The notes: a model not told the origin generated them from the sequence alone. Shown: positions 26,602 to 37,686, counted from the stretch's first letter. The stretch is DNA of 64,000 bases from JABDIY01 sp963751955 (GCA_963751955.1 CAVVWM010000011.1:682001-746000), one strand, 5' to 3'. A program made the numbers and translations.

Positions 26602-27327
26602 CTATGCGGCGCGGACTCCTGCTTTGAAGAGTGGAAGGCAGTTACCGCTTGGATTGCGACCCCGGAGAGGATCCTGCCAATCGTGGATGTGATTTTCGGG
26701 GTGCGGCATCAGTCCGAGCACCATCCCGGTGGGATCGGTAACGCCAGCAACATCACCAGCCGACCCGTTTGGGTTGTTCGGATAGCCACCCTCGTCGTAA
26801 CGGAGCACCACTCCATCGCGTTCGGTGAGTTGGTTCAGGTTGCCCGAGACAAACCGACCCTCACCGTGGGCCACCGGGCAGCGCAGCGGTTCGGTGAGTT
26901 CTGCGGTCCAAACGCTTGCTGGACTGGGGTGCAAAGTGACCCAGCGGCACTCGAACCGCTCGGACGCGTTCTCGGCAAGCGTCGATGGCGTCTCCCCGCC
27001 AGGGAGGAGCCCGGTGCGAACCAGAGCCTGGAATCCGTTGCAGACTCCAAAGATCGGTTTGCCGGCCTCCACTGCTTCCCGCAGTTGGTCGCTGAACCAG
27101 CCCATGAGGTCGAGCCCGAGGAGCCGTCCGGCACCGAGGGCATCGCCGTAGCTGAAGCCTCCGGGAATGGCCAGGATCTGATAGTCGCTCATGCGATGGC
27201 CACCCTGGCGGAGGTCGGCCATCGGCACCGTTTCAGGGTCGGCCCCGGCCAGCCGAAAAGCATCGGCCAGGTCGGCATCGCGGTTGGTGCCGAGGGCGTG
27301 CGGGATGAGGACTCGGGGTCTGGTCAT
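26602..27327 (-). CDS. purQ: FGAM synthase, glutaminase subunit
   Basis: Class I glutamine amidotransferase delivering ammonia to PurL. The 241-residue protein has the nucleophile Cys96 in FGVCNGFQ, the oxyanion-side IPGGFSYGD and the catalytic His-x-Glu in LMPHPEN. ATG 27327 overlaps the purL stop (ATGA). It is longer than the 225-residue Bacillus form and fits partnering with the large fused PurL upstream. Confidence 0.95.
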   Translation of the reverse strand: MTRPRVLIPHALGTNRDADLADAFRLAGADPETVPMADLRQGGHRMSDYQILAIPGGFSYGDALGAGRLLGLDLMGWFSDQLREAVEAGKPIFGVCNGFQALVRTGLLPGGETPSTLAENASERFECRWVTLHPSPASVWTAELTEPLRCPVAHGEGRFVSGNLNQLTERDGVVLRYDEGGYPNNPNGSAGDVAGVTDPTGMVLGLMPHPENHIHDWQDPLRGRNPSGNCLPLFKAGVRAA

Positions 27328-30150
27328 CGGATGTGTCCTCGGTAGGCGCTTTCGATTTCAGCGAGGGTGACCGACAGTTCTCCGATCACCACGGTCTCGG
27401 TGTCTGTGGAGACGCCGATCCGGCGGGCACCGGGAACCGCCTCGACTGCAGCTGCGTTTCGGGGTGACACCTCCAGGAGGTAGCGGGCGGCCCGTTCCCC
27501 GAAGAGCACATGGGGATCATCGGAGAGGTCGGGATCGACGAGCGCCAGACCGACGCGGCCGGCGAAGGCCCACTCGGCTGCCGCAACGGCCAGACCGCCC
27601 TCGGACAGATCGTGGCCGGACTCCACCAACCCATCGGCGATCAGACCCGCCACCGCTCGATGTACCGGAAGTGCGTCGGTGACAGGGGCAGGCACCGGAC
27701 CGGCGGCCCCGTGGCCGATCTCGTCATGGACCTCTTCGAAGTGGGAGGCACCCAACGCACCTTCGGCTGGGCCAACCAGCCAGATGTCGTTGCCCGGCTT
27801 CACCACTCCGGTGAGCGGAACGGTTGCCGGGTTGTCGACGATTCCCACTGCGGTGATGACCAGCGTGGGGGCAACCGGATCTGCAGTGCCATCGGGCCGC
27901 ACGAATTCGTTGTAGAGGCTGTCCTTGCCCGACACGAACGGGGCGCTGAAATGCATGGCCGCATCGTGACAGGCACGGCAGGCGGCAACGATCTGCCCGA
28001 GCGTCTCGGGATTGGTGGGCTTGCCCCAAGCGAAGTTGTCGAGCAGTGAGAGCTGGTCGGGGTTCGCCCCGCCGAGCACCGCATTCCGTACGGCTTCGTC
28101 GACCACATGCCAGGCCATGGCATAGCTATCGAGATCTCCAATGAGTGCGTTAACGCCGATACCGATTGTCATCGCCTTCCCACTGGTGGTGCCAGGCGGG
28201 ATCTGGGTTGTGCCATCGGCAGGGCCATCGCCGTTTGGTCCGCCGTAGGGCCGGACCACGGTGCCACCCATGATCTCGTGATCAAAAGTCCGGACCACGT
28301 CTTCGTTCGAGCGGATACTGGGGTGGGCCAGCAGCTTGAGGAGATAGCCCACCGGTTCGATCTTCTCGGCCACGTGCTCGGACGGCTCACGGGGGGTATC
28401 GGCCGTGACGATGGCCTCCATCCGGCGCTTGGGCCGGCCGTCGTGGAGGAAACCGCAACTGATCTCGATCACCGGATCATCACCATCGACCACCCTGAGT
28501 ACGCCATCGCCGGTGAACGTGCCGATCACCGCTGCGTCCACGCTCCACCGTGCCGCGAGATCGAGCAGGGGCTGCGGGTCCGGCACAGCGAGGACCATCC
28601 GCTCCTGAGCCTCGCTGAGCCACACCTCCCAGGGCGCAAGCCCCGAGTACTTGCGGGGCACCAGCTGTAGGTCCACCCGGGCGCCGAGTTCCTCGGCCAT
28701 CTCTCCGACGGCGGAACTGAGGCCACCGGCACCACAATCGGTGATGGCGGTATACATCTTCGCGTCGCGGGCTTCGAGGACCACATCGATCAGACCCTTC
28801 TCCACGATCGGGTCACCGATCTGCACCGACGACCCGGCTACGTCGGCGGTTTCGGCGCCCATCGTCTGGCTTGAGAAGGTCGCTCCTCCGACACCATCGC
28901 GCCCGACGGCACCGCCGAGGACCACGATGCTCTCGCCCGCGGCCGCATTTGTTGGGTTGGACCCAAATGGCAACAGGCCGACGCAGCCTGCGAACACCAG
29001 GGGTGTGGTGGTGTAGCGGGAGTCGTGTATAATCGCGCCTGCGATGTTGGGAACACCAATCTTGTTGCCATAGTCGCCGATACCGGCAATCACGCCGTCG
29101 CGGACCCGGTGCGGATGCAGCACACCGTCGGGGAGCGACCGGGGCGGGGTGTCCTCGGGACCGAAACACAGGATGTCAGACAAAGAGATGGGCTTGGCCG
29201 ACACCCCCAGGATGTCCCGCACCACTCCCCCGACACCGGTGTTGGCACCACCGAAGGGCTCGAGCGCCGACGGATGGTTGTGGGTCTCAGCCTTGAGGGC
29301 GAGGTCGAACTCATCGTCGAACCGGACGATTCCTGCATTGTCGACGAAGGCGCTCCGTACCCATGGAGCGTCGATCGCATCGGTGGCAGCGCGCAGGTAG
29401 GTGTTGAGCAGACCGTCGAGCTCGGTGGTGGATCCGTTGGGCTCGGTGACCGTGATGTGGGCTCGGAAGGTCTTGTGGGCGCAGTGCTCACTCCAAGTTT
29501 GGGCAAGGGTTTCCAGCTCGGCATCGGTTGGGTCCCGGTCCAGCGATTCGTAGTGGGCGGAGATGACGGCCATCTCTTCGGGATCCAGCCCCAGACGCCG
29601 CTGCGAATTGATGGTCGCGAGCTCATCAGGCGAAAGCCCGCGAACCGGCACGATCGCCGTGGCCGGGGAACCGGCGGCAGAACCGACAAAACTGGGTTCG
29701 AGTCGACCGATGGCCCAGCGTTCGATCACCTCGTTGTGCAACACACGATCCGAAAGCCGCTCAACCTGTTCAGAGGACAGGTCACCGTGGACGATCCAGC
29801 GGGTTCCCACTGTGGCCGATTCGACTGGGATACCGGCCTCATTCGAGGCCCTCACCAATTCGGCACCCTCGCGGTCGGTCACACCGGGACGGAGGCCGGT
29901 CTCGATCTGAATCGCACCCTCTGTTGGCCGGGTCCGCGTCCAGACCTTCCCACCAACCCTCAACCGGGTCGACACAGAAGGTGGTGGCCACCTGGGTGAC
30001 GTCGGCCACCGTGAGCGGCCCCCGCACATGCACCAGCCGGTAGCGGACCAGCCGCTCGACCGGCAGTTCGAACAGTGCCGCATCGGCGACAGCATCGGCG
30101 TCCTCATGACCCGGTCCGACCACAAACTCATACGTTTCCAACGTTGACAA
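27324..30150 (-). CDS. purL: FGAM synthase large subunit with fused PurS-like N-terminus (PurSL), one apparent frameshift
   Basis: ATP-dependent conversion of FGAR to FGAM. The body shows TWSEHCAHKTFRA, AETHNHPSALEPFGGANTGVGG, DCGAGGLSSAVGEMA and SGHDLSEGGLAV. Upstream of it lie two PurS-like halves (VERLVRYRLVHVRGPL, then TGLRPGVTDREGAELV), so PurS is built in and no separate purS exists here. The first 75 residues are in another frame: an extra base at about 29924-29930 separates DPVEGW from EGAIQIETG. The TTG start at 30150 has a GGCGGAG tract 8 bases upstream and gives about 942 aa. The glutaminase is separate (purQ). Confidence 0.9.
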
Positions 30151-30185
30151 ACCCCCGACTCCGCCTAACCCTTCAGTTTTATCGC

Positions 30186-30839
30186 CTAGCTGTCCGAACC
30201 GGCGGACTTCTTGCGAGTGAGACGATCGGCACCACTGTCGATACCGGGCAGCTGGGGCTGAAGCCATCCATGTTTGCTGGCCAAGTCGAGAACGATCTCC
30301 TCCACCTCCACCCAATTCGCCGCCCTCGGCCCTTTCAGCCCTCGGTTGTAGGGCTGTTCGAAAACAATCACATCATTGCCTGCGCGGCGCAACGCACTGA
30401 CGTTGTGCTCGGCATCGTCGATGTACACATGCGCTTCCACCTGAGGCTTGGCACCGAGAAAACAGATGTCGCGGTAGGGGATGCGGGCCTCGTCGAGCCA
30501 GGCAACAGTGTCTGACACTGCGGCCTCATGACTCCAATTCACATAGAGGCGGTGGGTGATGATTCGAATCCACACACCGGCATCGCTAAGACGCCAAAGT
30601 GCGTCGGCCGCACCTTCGATCACGGGCAGATGCCGCAACATCCGGCCTTCCGAGACCGCTTTGTGATGCAACCGACCGAACTCGGCTTCGTCGAGACCCC
30701 ACTCCCTGAAGTCCCAACTGCGTTCCAGCGGAAGCGATTCGGGGTCCACATCGCGCTCGGAAGCTACGAAGTCTCGGAACCCGATGCTGTAGTCGGCGCA
30801 CACCCCGTCGAGGTCAACACCGAAGATGAACCCGCTCAC
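30186..30839 (-). CDS. 5'(3')-deoxyribonucleotidase (NT5C-like, HAD superfamily)
   Basis: 217-residue HAD phosphatase. The nucleophile motif is FGVDLDGVCADY (residues 6-17), motif II lies in IRIITHR, and the acidic motif is AHVYIDDAEHNV. The WDFREWGL segment is typical of 5' nucleotidase, deoxy type C proteins, which dephosphorylate deoxynucleoside monophosphates. It precedes purL by only 35 bases on the same strand and has its own leaderless promoter (TACTTT, 7 bases before GTG 30839), so it is probably the first gene of the purine transcript. The last 20 residues are basic and low-complexity. Confidence 0.8.
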   Translation of the reverse strand: MSGFIFGVDLDGVCADYSIGFRDFVASERDVDPESLPLERSWDFREWGLDEAEFGRLHHKAVSEGRMLRHLPVIEGAADALWRLSDAGVWIRIITHRLYVNWSHEAAVSDTVAWLDEARIPYRDICFLGAKPQVEAHVYIDDAEHNVSALRRAGNDVIVFEQPYNRGLKGPRAANWVEVEEIVLDLASKHGWLQPQLPGIDSGADRLTRKKSAGSDS

Positions 30840-30846
30840 GGTGGAA

Positions 30847-30852
30847 AAAGTA
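30847..30852 (-). promoter_or_regulatory. -10 element heading the nucleotidase-purLQ transcript
   Basis: TACTTT on the minus strand, 7 bases before GTG 30839. Confidence 0.5.
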
Positions 30853-30932
30853 GCCGCCCACCTTCACTCCGCCGGTGATGGCACGCCGGCTGCTCCTCTG
30901 AGAAAGCGACGGGAGTCGGCCATTCGATCCAA

Positions 30933-30938
30933 TACCAT
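30933..30938 (+). promoter_or_regulatory. -10 element of the two-helix membrane gene
   Basis: TACCAT, 5 bases before GTG 30944 (8 before ATG 30947). It is divergent from the nucleotidase promoter. Confidence 0.45.
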
Positions 30939-30943
30939 CAGGG

Positions 30944-31654
30944 GTGATGTTCGGCGACGGCGTGAAGGCGGCAGGCGTGGCGCTGGTAGCAGCGGTCGCT
31001 TACCTGCTTTTCGGTATTACCACTGCCGGAGATCCACAGCACCTCGTGGATCTCGAGCTGACCGAAGACGGCACCACCTGGCCATGGCATTCGAGCATCC
31101 AGCGTGCATCGGCTGCGTGGATCAACTCGCCCGAGGGTCAACAATGGGCCACCGAAGCAACCGTTGAAGCACTGCCGCCTCGGAATATCGAACAACTTCG
31201 GGTCATGGCAACGGCTTCCTCGGACCAAAAGGCCTCCAAGGCTGCAGAGGACACTGCCGCTGGCTTTTTACAGCACGACTTCAATCTCCAACTGGAACCG
31301 TTTCAGACCGAACGAGATGCCATTCGGGCCGTCGTAGACGAACTTCGTACCGAGTTCGACCAACAGGAACAGTTCGGACAGACGGCATCCACGGCAATCG
31401 AGATTGCCGCACGTTCAGCTCGCCTGGAGGGGACCGCAGCGTTGCTGGGCAGGCTCGAGGGTGATCTGGAACGGGCCGAGGCGGAATTGAACGCTGTATC
31501 CCCCAGGTACATCAGGGTCGATTCCCAACGTGTGAGTCCAGTAAGGGACCGCCTACCAGAAACCCTCAAGCTCTTCGGCGGCATTCTGATCCTCGGCTGG
31601 CTGGTTCAGCTCATCAGGTCCGGCAGGTTCGAAACCTCCGCCGACGCTGATTGA
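30944..31654 (+). CDS. Uncharacterised protein with two membrane helices flanking a coiled-coil region
   Basis: 236 residues, family not recognised. An N-terminal helix (about 8-27, VKAAGVALVAAVAYLLFGIT) and a C-terminal helix (about 205-224, LKLFGGILILGWLVQLI) bracket a 175-residue hydrophilic segment rich in Glu/Gln/Ala with heptad character (ERDAIRAVVDELRTEF, LGRLEGDLERAEAELN). This topology resembles Wzz-type chain-length regulators, but no Wzz proline motif was identified. The start is GTG 30944 or ATG 30947. The next small secreted protein gene begins near its stop. Confidence 0.6.
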   Translation: MMFGDGVKAAGVALVAAVAYLLFGITTAGDPQHLVDLELTEDGTTWPWHSSIQRASAAWINSPEGQQWATEATVEALPPRNIEQLRVMATASSDQKASKAAEDTAAGFLQHDFNLQLEPFQTERDAIRAVVDELRTEFDQQEQFGQTASTAIEIAARSARLEGTAALLGRLEGDLERAEAELNAVSPRYIRVDSQRVSPVRDRLPETLKLFGGILILGWLVQLIRSGRFETSADAD

Positions 31655-31662
31655 CTAGAGAC

Positions 31663-31962
31663 ATGCGCGTCACCGCACGATTCCCTGCTCTCTTTCTGGC
31701 ACTGTCGCTGGGCGCTACCGTGTGCGGCCTTGGCGCGGGAGCCAGCCGTGATGCCCTGGTCGATATTCTGATCGTCGAAGCCAAGCTCACAGACGACGAA
31801 GCCAACTGTGTGGCCAACGCCCTGTATGCCACCCCGGGGCTCACCGAAGACGAGATCAACAGCTTCTCGGTGATCGACGAGATTGATCCCGGCGACGAGA
31901 GGGCAGGAAAGTTCACCCTCTATCAAGCAGCGGTCGAAACCGCCGTGCGAACCTGTGTTTAG
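31663..31962 (+). CDS. Small secreted protein of unknown function
   Basis: 99 residues with a clear signal peptide (MRVTARFPALFLALSLGATVCGLGAGA). The mature part is short and acidic (DEANCVANALYATPGLTEDEIN) with two cysteines that could pair, one mid-chain and one at the penultimate position (VRTCV). The family is not recognised. An earlier in-frame start at 31651 would overlap the previous gene by 4 bases; 31663 is preferred because it puts basic residues directly before the hydrophobic core. Confidence 0.6.
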   Translation: MRVTARFPALFLALSLGATVCGLGAGASRDALVDILIVEAKLTDDEANCVANALYATPGLTEDEINSFSVIDEIDPGDERAGKFTLYQAAVETAVRTCV

Positions 31963-32036
31963 CCGACCGCCCCGATTCCTTACCCTAAACATGGGTCATT
32001 GGGCCCACCTTATGAGTCGGATGACACGTTCACCTG

Positions 32037-32327
32037 ATGGGGGGCAACATGCCGATAGATGAGAGTATGAGAACCGTGATGAATGAACCGAATGCGATAG
32101 ATCAACGCATCGCCACCCTCAAAGCGGCCATCAACGGGCAGCTTTCAGACCGGAATCGGATTATCGATCATCTTCTGGACCTCCGGCTCGAGTTCGATAC
32201 CCCCGGCTTCGCCGCCGTGATCGACGATCTACTCACTGACGTGCCGGGGCTCACGGTTGTGGAAAACGAATGGTGGGGGGCCGCCCTCGATCAGCTCTCC
32301 ATGACTTCTGAACCAACCTCTTTCTGA
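32037..32327 (+). CDS. Small hypothetical protein
   Basis: 96 residues, no recognised family, no signal or membrane segment. It is predicted mostly helical (IDQRIATLKAAINGQLSDRNRIIDHLLDLRLEF), with a hydrophobic C-terminal half (VIDDLLTDVPGLTVVENEWWGAALDQL). ATG 32037 has a weak hexamer (CACGTT) 6 bases upstream; ATG 32049 is an alternative start. It ends 52 bases before the convergent acsA stop. Confidence 0.5.
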   Translation: MGGNMPIDESMRTVMNEPNAIDQRIATLKAAINGQLSDRNRIIDHLLDLRLEFDTPGFAAVIDDLLTDVPGLTVVENEWWGAALDQLSMTSEPTSF

Positions 32328-32378
32328 TCGACAAATTCCCCAGAGCCATCTGCGGATCGACCAGACGCTGACGTGCCT

Positions 32379-34379
<2,001 letters not shown>

Positions 34380-34486
34380 GGCCCGATTGTTGTGGATCAA
34401 CCCCACCGAGCACAAACGAACCCAGGCTTTCCCAGACAGGTAATAACACTCTGGGTATGCAATGGCCTACTCCACGCAGCCGAGGG

Positions 34487-34492
34487 TAAGGT
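34487..34492 (+). promoter_or_regulatory. -10 element before the gene at 34498
   Basis: TAAGGT, 5 bases before GTG 34498. It favours this start over the upstream ATG 34462 and the downstream ATG 34519. Confidence 0.4.
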
Positions 34493-34497
34493 GGGAG

Positions 34498-35214
34498 GTG
34501 CGAGTTGCGGGGGGTTTTATGGGCCGACAGAAGCAGGGCCGACAGACGAAAAAGCGGGCGATCAGGGCGATCGACTCACTCACGCTCATTATCGGCTCAG
34601 TCGAAGGCGACGTTGTCGGGAGTCTTCGCAAAGTCCGACACCCGCTGCAGGAACTGCAACTGGCGGTGAGTCTCCTGGCCAATCCGTCGAGTTCTGCCTG
34701 TGCCGAGGCGCCTGTGCTCGAAGCGGTTCGCGCAACACTGTGGCCATTGGTGCAGATGGTTGAACCAGCCAACATCGTGCCTCCACCATTCAGCCCAAAT
34801 GTTCGGCAGCGAATCACGTACACGACGGCTCTACTCACCGCCATGCGAGACCGCCTTGGTGCCCTCGAAGCCTCAATCCCCAACAAGGTTGTGCGGGCGG
34901 ACGCCGACCGACTGTTCGAGAACATGAACACCCACTGGAGCGGTTTTCGTCAAAACCCAACCTTGGACAACCTCCAGCAGTTCGAAGCAGCGGCTTGCCT
35001 TCTTGCAGACTTCTACTGGGTGGTCGGGGTTGCCCCGAAGGAACCACGAATGAAATCCATGCGCCGGCTGTGCGGGCTCTTGAAGAAGGCCTCGGATCGG
35101 GACGGAGAACTCGATGACGTCCCGTCCCTTGCGCGGCAGCTCAACCAGGCGGCGAACGAACTGAATCGGCCAACAGCCAGTGAACACCGAAACTGGCTCG
35201 ACTCGGTGCGCTAG
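34498..35214 (+). CDS. Uncharacterised helical cytoplasmic protein
   Basis: 238 residues, family not recognised. The N-terminus is strongly basic (MGRQKQGRQTKKRAIRAID); the rest is predicted helical with leucine-rich segments (VRHPLQELQLAVSLLA, RITYTTALLTAMRDRLGALEA) and no signal peptide or membrane helix. It lies between acsA (divergent) and a small membrane protein 38 bases downstream. GTG 34498 is chosen from the -10 spacing; ATG 34519 with a G-rich tract before it is nearly as good. Confidence 0.5.
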   Translation: MRVAGGFMGRQKQGRQTKKRAIRAIDSLTLIIGSVEGDVVGSLRKVRHPLQELQLAVSLLANPSSSACAEAPVLEAVRATLWPLVQMVEPANIVPPPFSPNVRQRITYTTALLTAMRDRLGALEASIPNKVVRADADRLFENMNTHWSGFRQNPTLDNLQQFEAAACLLADFYWVVGVAPKEPRMKSMRRLCGLLKKASDRDGELDDVPSLARQLNQAANELNRPTASEHRNWLDSVR

Positions 35215-35252
35215 AACCTCAACTTGGTTCCACAAGCTCCGATAGACGGATT

Positions 35253-35783
35253 GTGACTGCGCCGTCGGATCTAGATGCAGCGTTCGAGGCGAAACTGGCC
35301 CAAATGCGGGCTGGGAACGAGCAGGGAAGGTCCGACGGTGCTGCCACCCAAGTTCCTGGCGGGCCGATCTGGCTCAGCCATCGTCACCCCGACCCTTCCT
35401 CTGACGCTCCCTTTGGCGATCGTTGTGTGAAGATCGGTGGCCACTGGGTCTGTCGGCGCTGCAGCGTCCTGTACCCGATCGGCGTCATCGTCGCCTTCCT
35501 GTACGCAGCGGGGATCGGCTGGCCCGAGTCGTGGGACATGACCGCCATCTGGCTTCTTTGCATTCCCGCAACAGTTGCCTATTGCGGCCAAGCGTTGGGC
35601 CTCTTCGAGTACAACACTCGAGTTCAGACGGCCACAATGGCCGTGAGCGCCCTCGGTTTCGGTCGTGGGCTCGGCTATGAATTCACCCAGCGATGGAGCG
35701 GCGAATTCTGGTGGCCGGTCACTGTCTTTGGAGGTCTGTGGTTCTTCGCCACGTTGTTCGGTGCCCTCGGCAGGAAAGAATGA
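35253..35783 (+). CDS. Small membrane protein with a Cys-rich ribbon-like motif (DUF2085-like)
   Basis: 176 residues. A hydrophilic 50-residue N-terminus leads to DRCVKIGGHWVCRRCSVLYP, with three cysteines and a His spaced like a small metal ribbon, followed directly by three to four membrane helices (about 73-90, 98-115, 124-140, 152-170). The arrangement of CxRC before membrane helices recalls the DUF2085 family, but the match is weak. The start is GTG 35253. Function unknown. Confidence 0.55.
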   Translation: MTAPSDLDAAFEAKLAQMRAGNEQGRSDGAATQVPGGPIWLSHRHPDPSSDAPFGDRCVKIGGHWVCRRCSVLYPIGVIVAFLYAAGIGWPESWDMTAIWLLCIPATVAYCGQALGLFEYNTRVQTATMAVSALGFGRGLGYEFTQRWSGEFWWPVTVFGGLWFFATLFGALGRKE

Positions 35784-35806
35784 CCGCTGAGTCCACGGGC
35801 TAGAAA

Positions 35807-35822
35807 TTGACCGAGCGGTCAA
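35807..35822. promoter_or_regulatory. TetR-type palindromic operator overlapping the thiolase -35 element
   Basis: A perfect inverted repeat TTGACCG-AG-CGGTCAA. Its left half also supplies a TTGACC -35 element spaced 16 bases from the -10 TACGCT. GACCGNNCGGTC palindromes of this kind are common TetR-family operators controlling fatty-acid or lipid catabolism genes. No TetR gene is in the window. Confidence 0.6.
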
Positions 35823-35828
35823 GAACGG

Positions 35829-35834
35829 TACGCT
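35829..35834 (+). promoter_or_regulatory. -10 element of the thiolase gene (leaderless)
   Basis: TACGCT, 7 bases before ATG 35842 and 16 bases after TTGACC. Confidence 0.6.
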
Positions 35835-35841
35835 GGGGGTC

Positions 35842-37047
35842 ATGACCGAAGCAGTTATCGTCTCAACCGCCCGCAGCGCCATCGGCCGAGCCTTCAAGGG
35901 CTCCATGAAAGACGAACGACCCGACGACATCACCGCTCAGATCGTGCAAGCGGCCATGGCCAAGGTTCCCGAGTTGAGCGCAGATCAAGTTGAGGACCTG
36001 ATGCTCGGCTGTGGCTCCCCCGCCGGCGAGCAAGGCTTCAACCTGGCCCGGGTCGTTGCGGTGATGGCGGGCCTCGACAACGTTCCGGGCGTTACGGTGA
36101 ACCGTTACTGCTCGAGTTCACTTCAGACCATTCGTATGGCTGCCCACGCCATCAAGGCCGGTGAAGGGGATGCGTTCGTCGCAGCCGGCACCGAGTTCGT
36201 AAGCCGCTACATAAACGGTGCATCTGACAATGCCGATGCCACCAATCCAGCCTTCGGCGAGGCCCAAGCCCGAACCAAGGCCCGAGAGGCCGGCGGAGCC
36301 GACAACTGGGAAGCGCCCGAGGGTCTACCCGATGTCTACATCACGATGGGCCAGACCGCGGAGAATGTGGCCCAGATCGAAAACGTCACCCGCGAGGAAC
36401 AGGATCGCTGGGGCGTGAGCAGCCAGAACCGGGCCGAGGAAGCCATCAACCGTGGCTTCTTCGAAATGGACATCACACCTGTCACACTTTCGGATGGATC
36501 GATCTACAAAACCGACGATGGCCCTCGACCTGGCACCGCCTACGAAAAGGTAAGCCAGCTCAATCCGGTCTTCCGCCCCGACGGCACCGTTACGGCCGGC
36601 AACGCCTGCCCCTTGAACGATGGCGCGGCCGCAGTGATTGTGATGAGTGACACCAAGGCCAAGGAGCTAGGGATCAAGCCGCTGGCCCGAATCATCAGCA
36701 GCGGCGTAACCGGCCTCAACCCCGAGATCATGGGTCTCGGTCCGGTGGAAGCATCCCGTATGGCTCTCGAGCGGGCCGGCATGACAATTGACGACATCGA
36801 TCTGGTGGAGATCAACGAAGCGTTTGCGGCGCAAGTTCTCCCGTCAGCCAAGCACCTTGGCATCGACCACGACAAGCTCAACGTCAACGGTGGCGGCATC
36901 GCCCTCGGTCATCCCTTTGGCATGACCGGTGCCCGCATCATGACGACGCTGATCAACGGCCTCACAGATGCCGACAAGAGTGTTGGCCTCGAAACGATGT
37001 GCGTCGGCGGTGGCCAGGGCATGGCCATGATCATCGAACGGATGTAA
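35842..37047 (+). CDS. Acetyl-CoA C-acyltransferase (thiolase)
   Basis: 401-residue degradative-type thiolase cleaving 3-ketoacyl-CoA (or condensing acetyl-CoA). The nucleophile is Cys90 in VNRYCSSSLQ; NEAFAAQ, GGGIALGHPFGMTGAR (catalytic His) and the second catalytic Cys in CVGGGQG are intact. Its beta-oxidation partner (FadB-type) is not adjacent. Expression is probably controlled by a TetR repressor through the palindrome at 35807-35822, and the mRNA is predicted leaderless. FadA versus AtoB specificity cannot be decided. Confidence 0.93.
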   Translation: MTEAVIVSTARSAIGRAFKGSMKDERPDDITAQIVQAAMAKVPELSADQVEDLMLGCGSPAGEQGFNLARVVAVMAGLDNVPGVTVNRYCSSSLQTIRMAAHAIKAGEGDAFVAAGTEFVSRYINGASDNADATNPAFGEAQARTKAREAGGADNWEAPEGLPDVYITMGQTAENVAQIENVTREEQDRWGVSSQNRAEEAINRGFFEMDITPVTLSDGSIYKTDDGPRPGTAYEKVSQLNPVFRPDGTVTAGNACPLNDGAAAVIVMSDTKAKELGIKPLARIISSGVTGLNPEIMGLGPVEASRMALERAGMTIDDIDLVEINEAFAAQVLPSAKHLGIDHDKLNVNGGGIALGHPFGMTGARIMTTLINGLTDADKSVGLETMCVGGGQGMAMIIERM

Positions 37048-37095
37048 CACGCCTCTGCTCGCTCCCTCAGCGACCTTCCCTGCTGCGCTGCCCAA

Positions 37096-37563
37096 CTACT
37101 TCGCGATGGGGGCCAGTAGTGCGTTGGTGAGCGTGGCGAGGTCGCTGGGAGCCAGGCTGACTTCGAGCCCTCGTCGACCAGCGCTCACGTGCATCCATTC
37201 CAGAGTTGCCGCAGACGAGTCGATGACGGTGGGCAACCGCTTCTTCTGTGCCAGTGGACTGATTCCTCCCACGACATAGCCCGAAGTTCGGGACGCATCT
37301 TCGGGATCGGCCATTTTCACTTTCTTCGCCCCTAGCGCCTTGGCCAGTGCCTTCAGGTCCAGCTTCTGGGCTACCGGAACAACAGCAACTGCGAACCCCG
37401 AACCCGCTACTTCCAGGAGAAGGGTCTTGAACACTGCGGTGGGGTCGAGTTCCAGGGCCTCGGCGGCCTCGGCGCCAAAACTCTCGACCGCTGGGTCATG
37501 GTCGTAGCTCAAAACCTTGTGTGGGATCTTCCGTTTTTCGAGCAACACGATCGCCGGGGTCAC
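37096..37563 (-). CDS. ybaK: Cys-tRNA(Pro)/Cys-tRNA deacylase, YbaK/EbsC type
   Basis: 155-residue trans-editing enzyme that hydrolyses Cys-tRNA(Pro) made in error by ProRS. The family landmarks are KTLLLEV, VPVAQKLDLKALAKALGAKKVKMADPEDA and the SGYVVGGISPLAQKKRLPTV loop, which contains the conserved GGxSP signature. Length is normal. GTG 37563 has TACTTT 5 bases upstream. It stands alone, convergent with the thiolase gene. Confidence 0.92.
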   Translation of the reverse strand: MTPAIVLLEKRKIPHKVLSYDHDPAVESFGAEAAEALELDPTAVFKTLLLEVAGSGFAVAVVPVAQKLDLKALAKALGAKKVKMADPEDASRTSGYVVGGISPLAQKKRLPTVIDSSAATLEWMHVSAGRRGLEVSLAPSDLATLTNALLAPIAK

Positions 37564-37568
37564 ACACG

Positions 37569-37574
37569 AAAGTA
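37569..37574 (-). promoter_or_regulatory. -10 element of ybaK (leaderless)
   Basis: TACTTT on the minus strand, 5 bases before GTG 37563. Confidence 0.45.
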
Positions 37575-37686
37575 TTGCGCTTGCCGCCAGAATCGCTTCG
37601 ATCAGCAGTTCACCGACACAAGACGATCTGTCGGCTGAGGGTTGCGACGTTGGTAACTCTCAGCAGAAATCTCAGTGGACGGGGTG

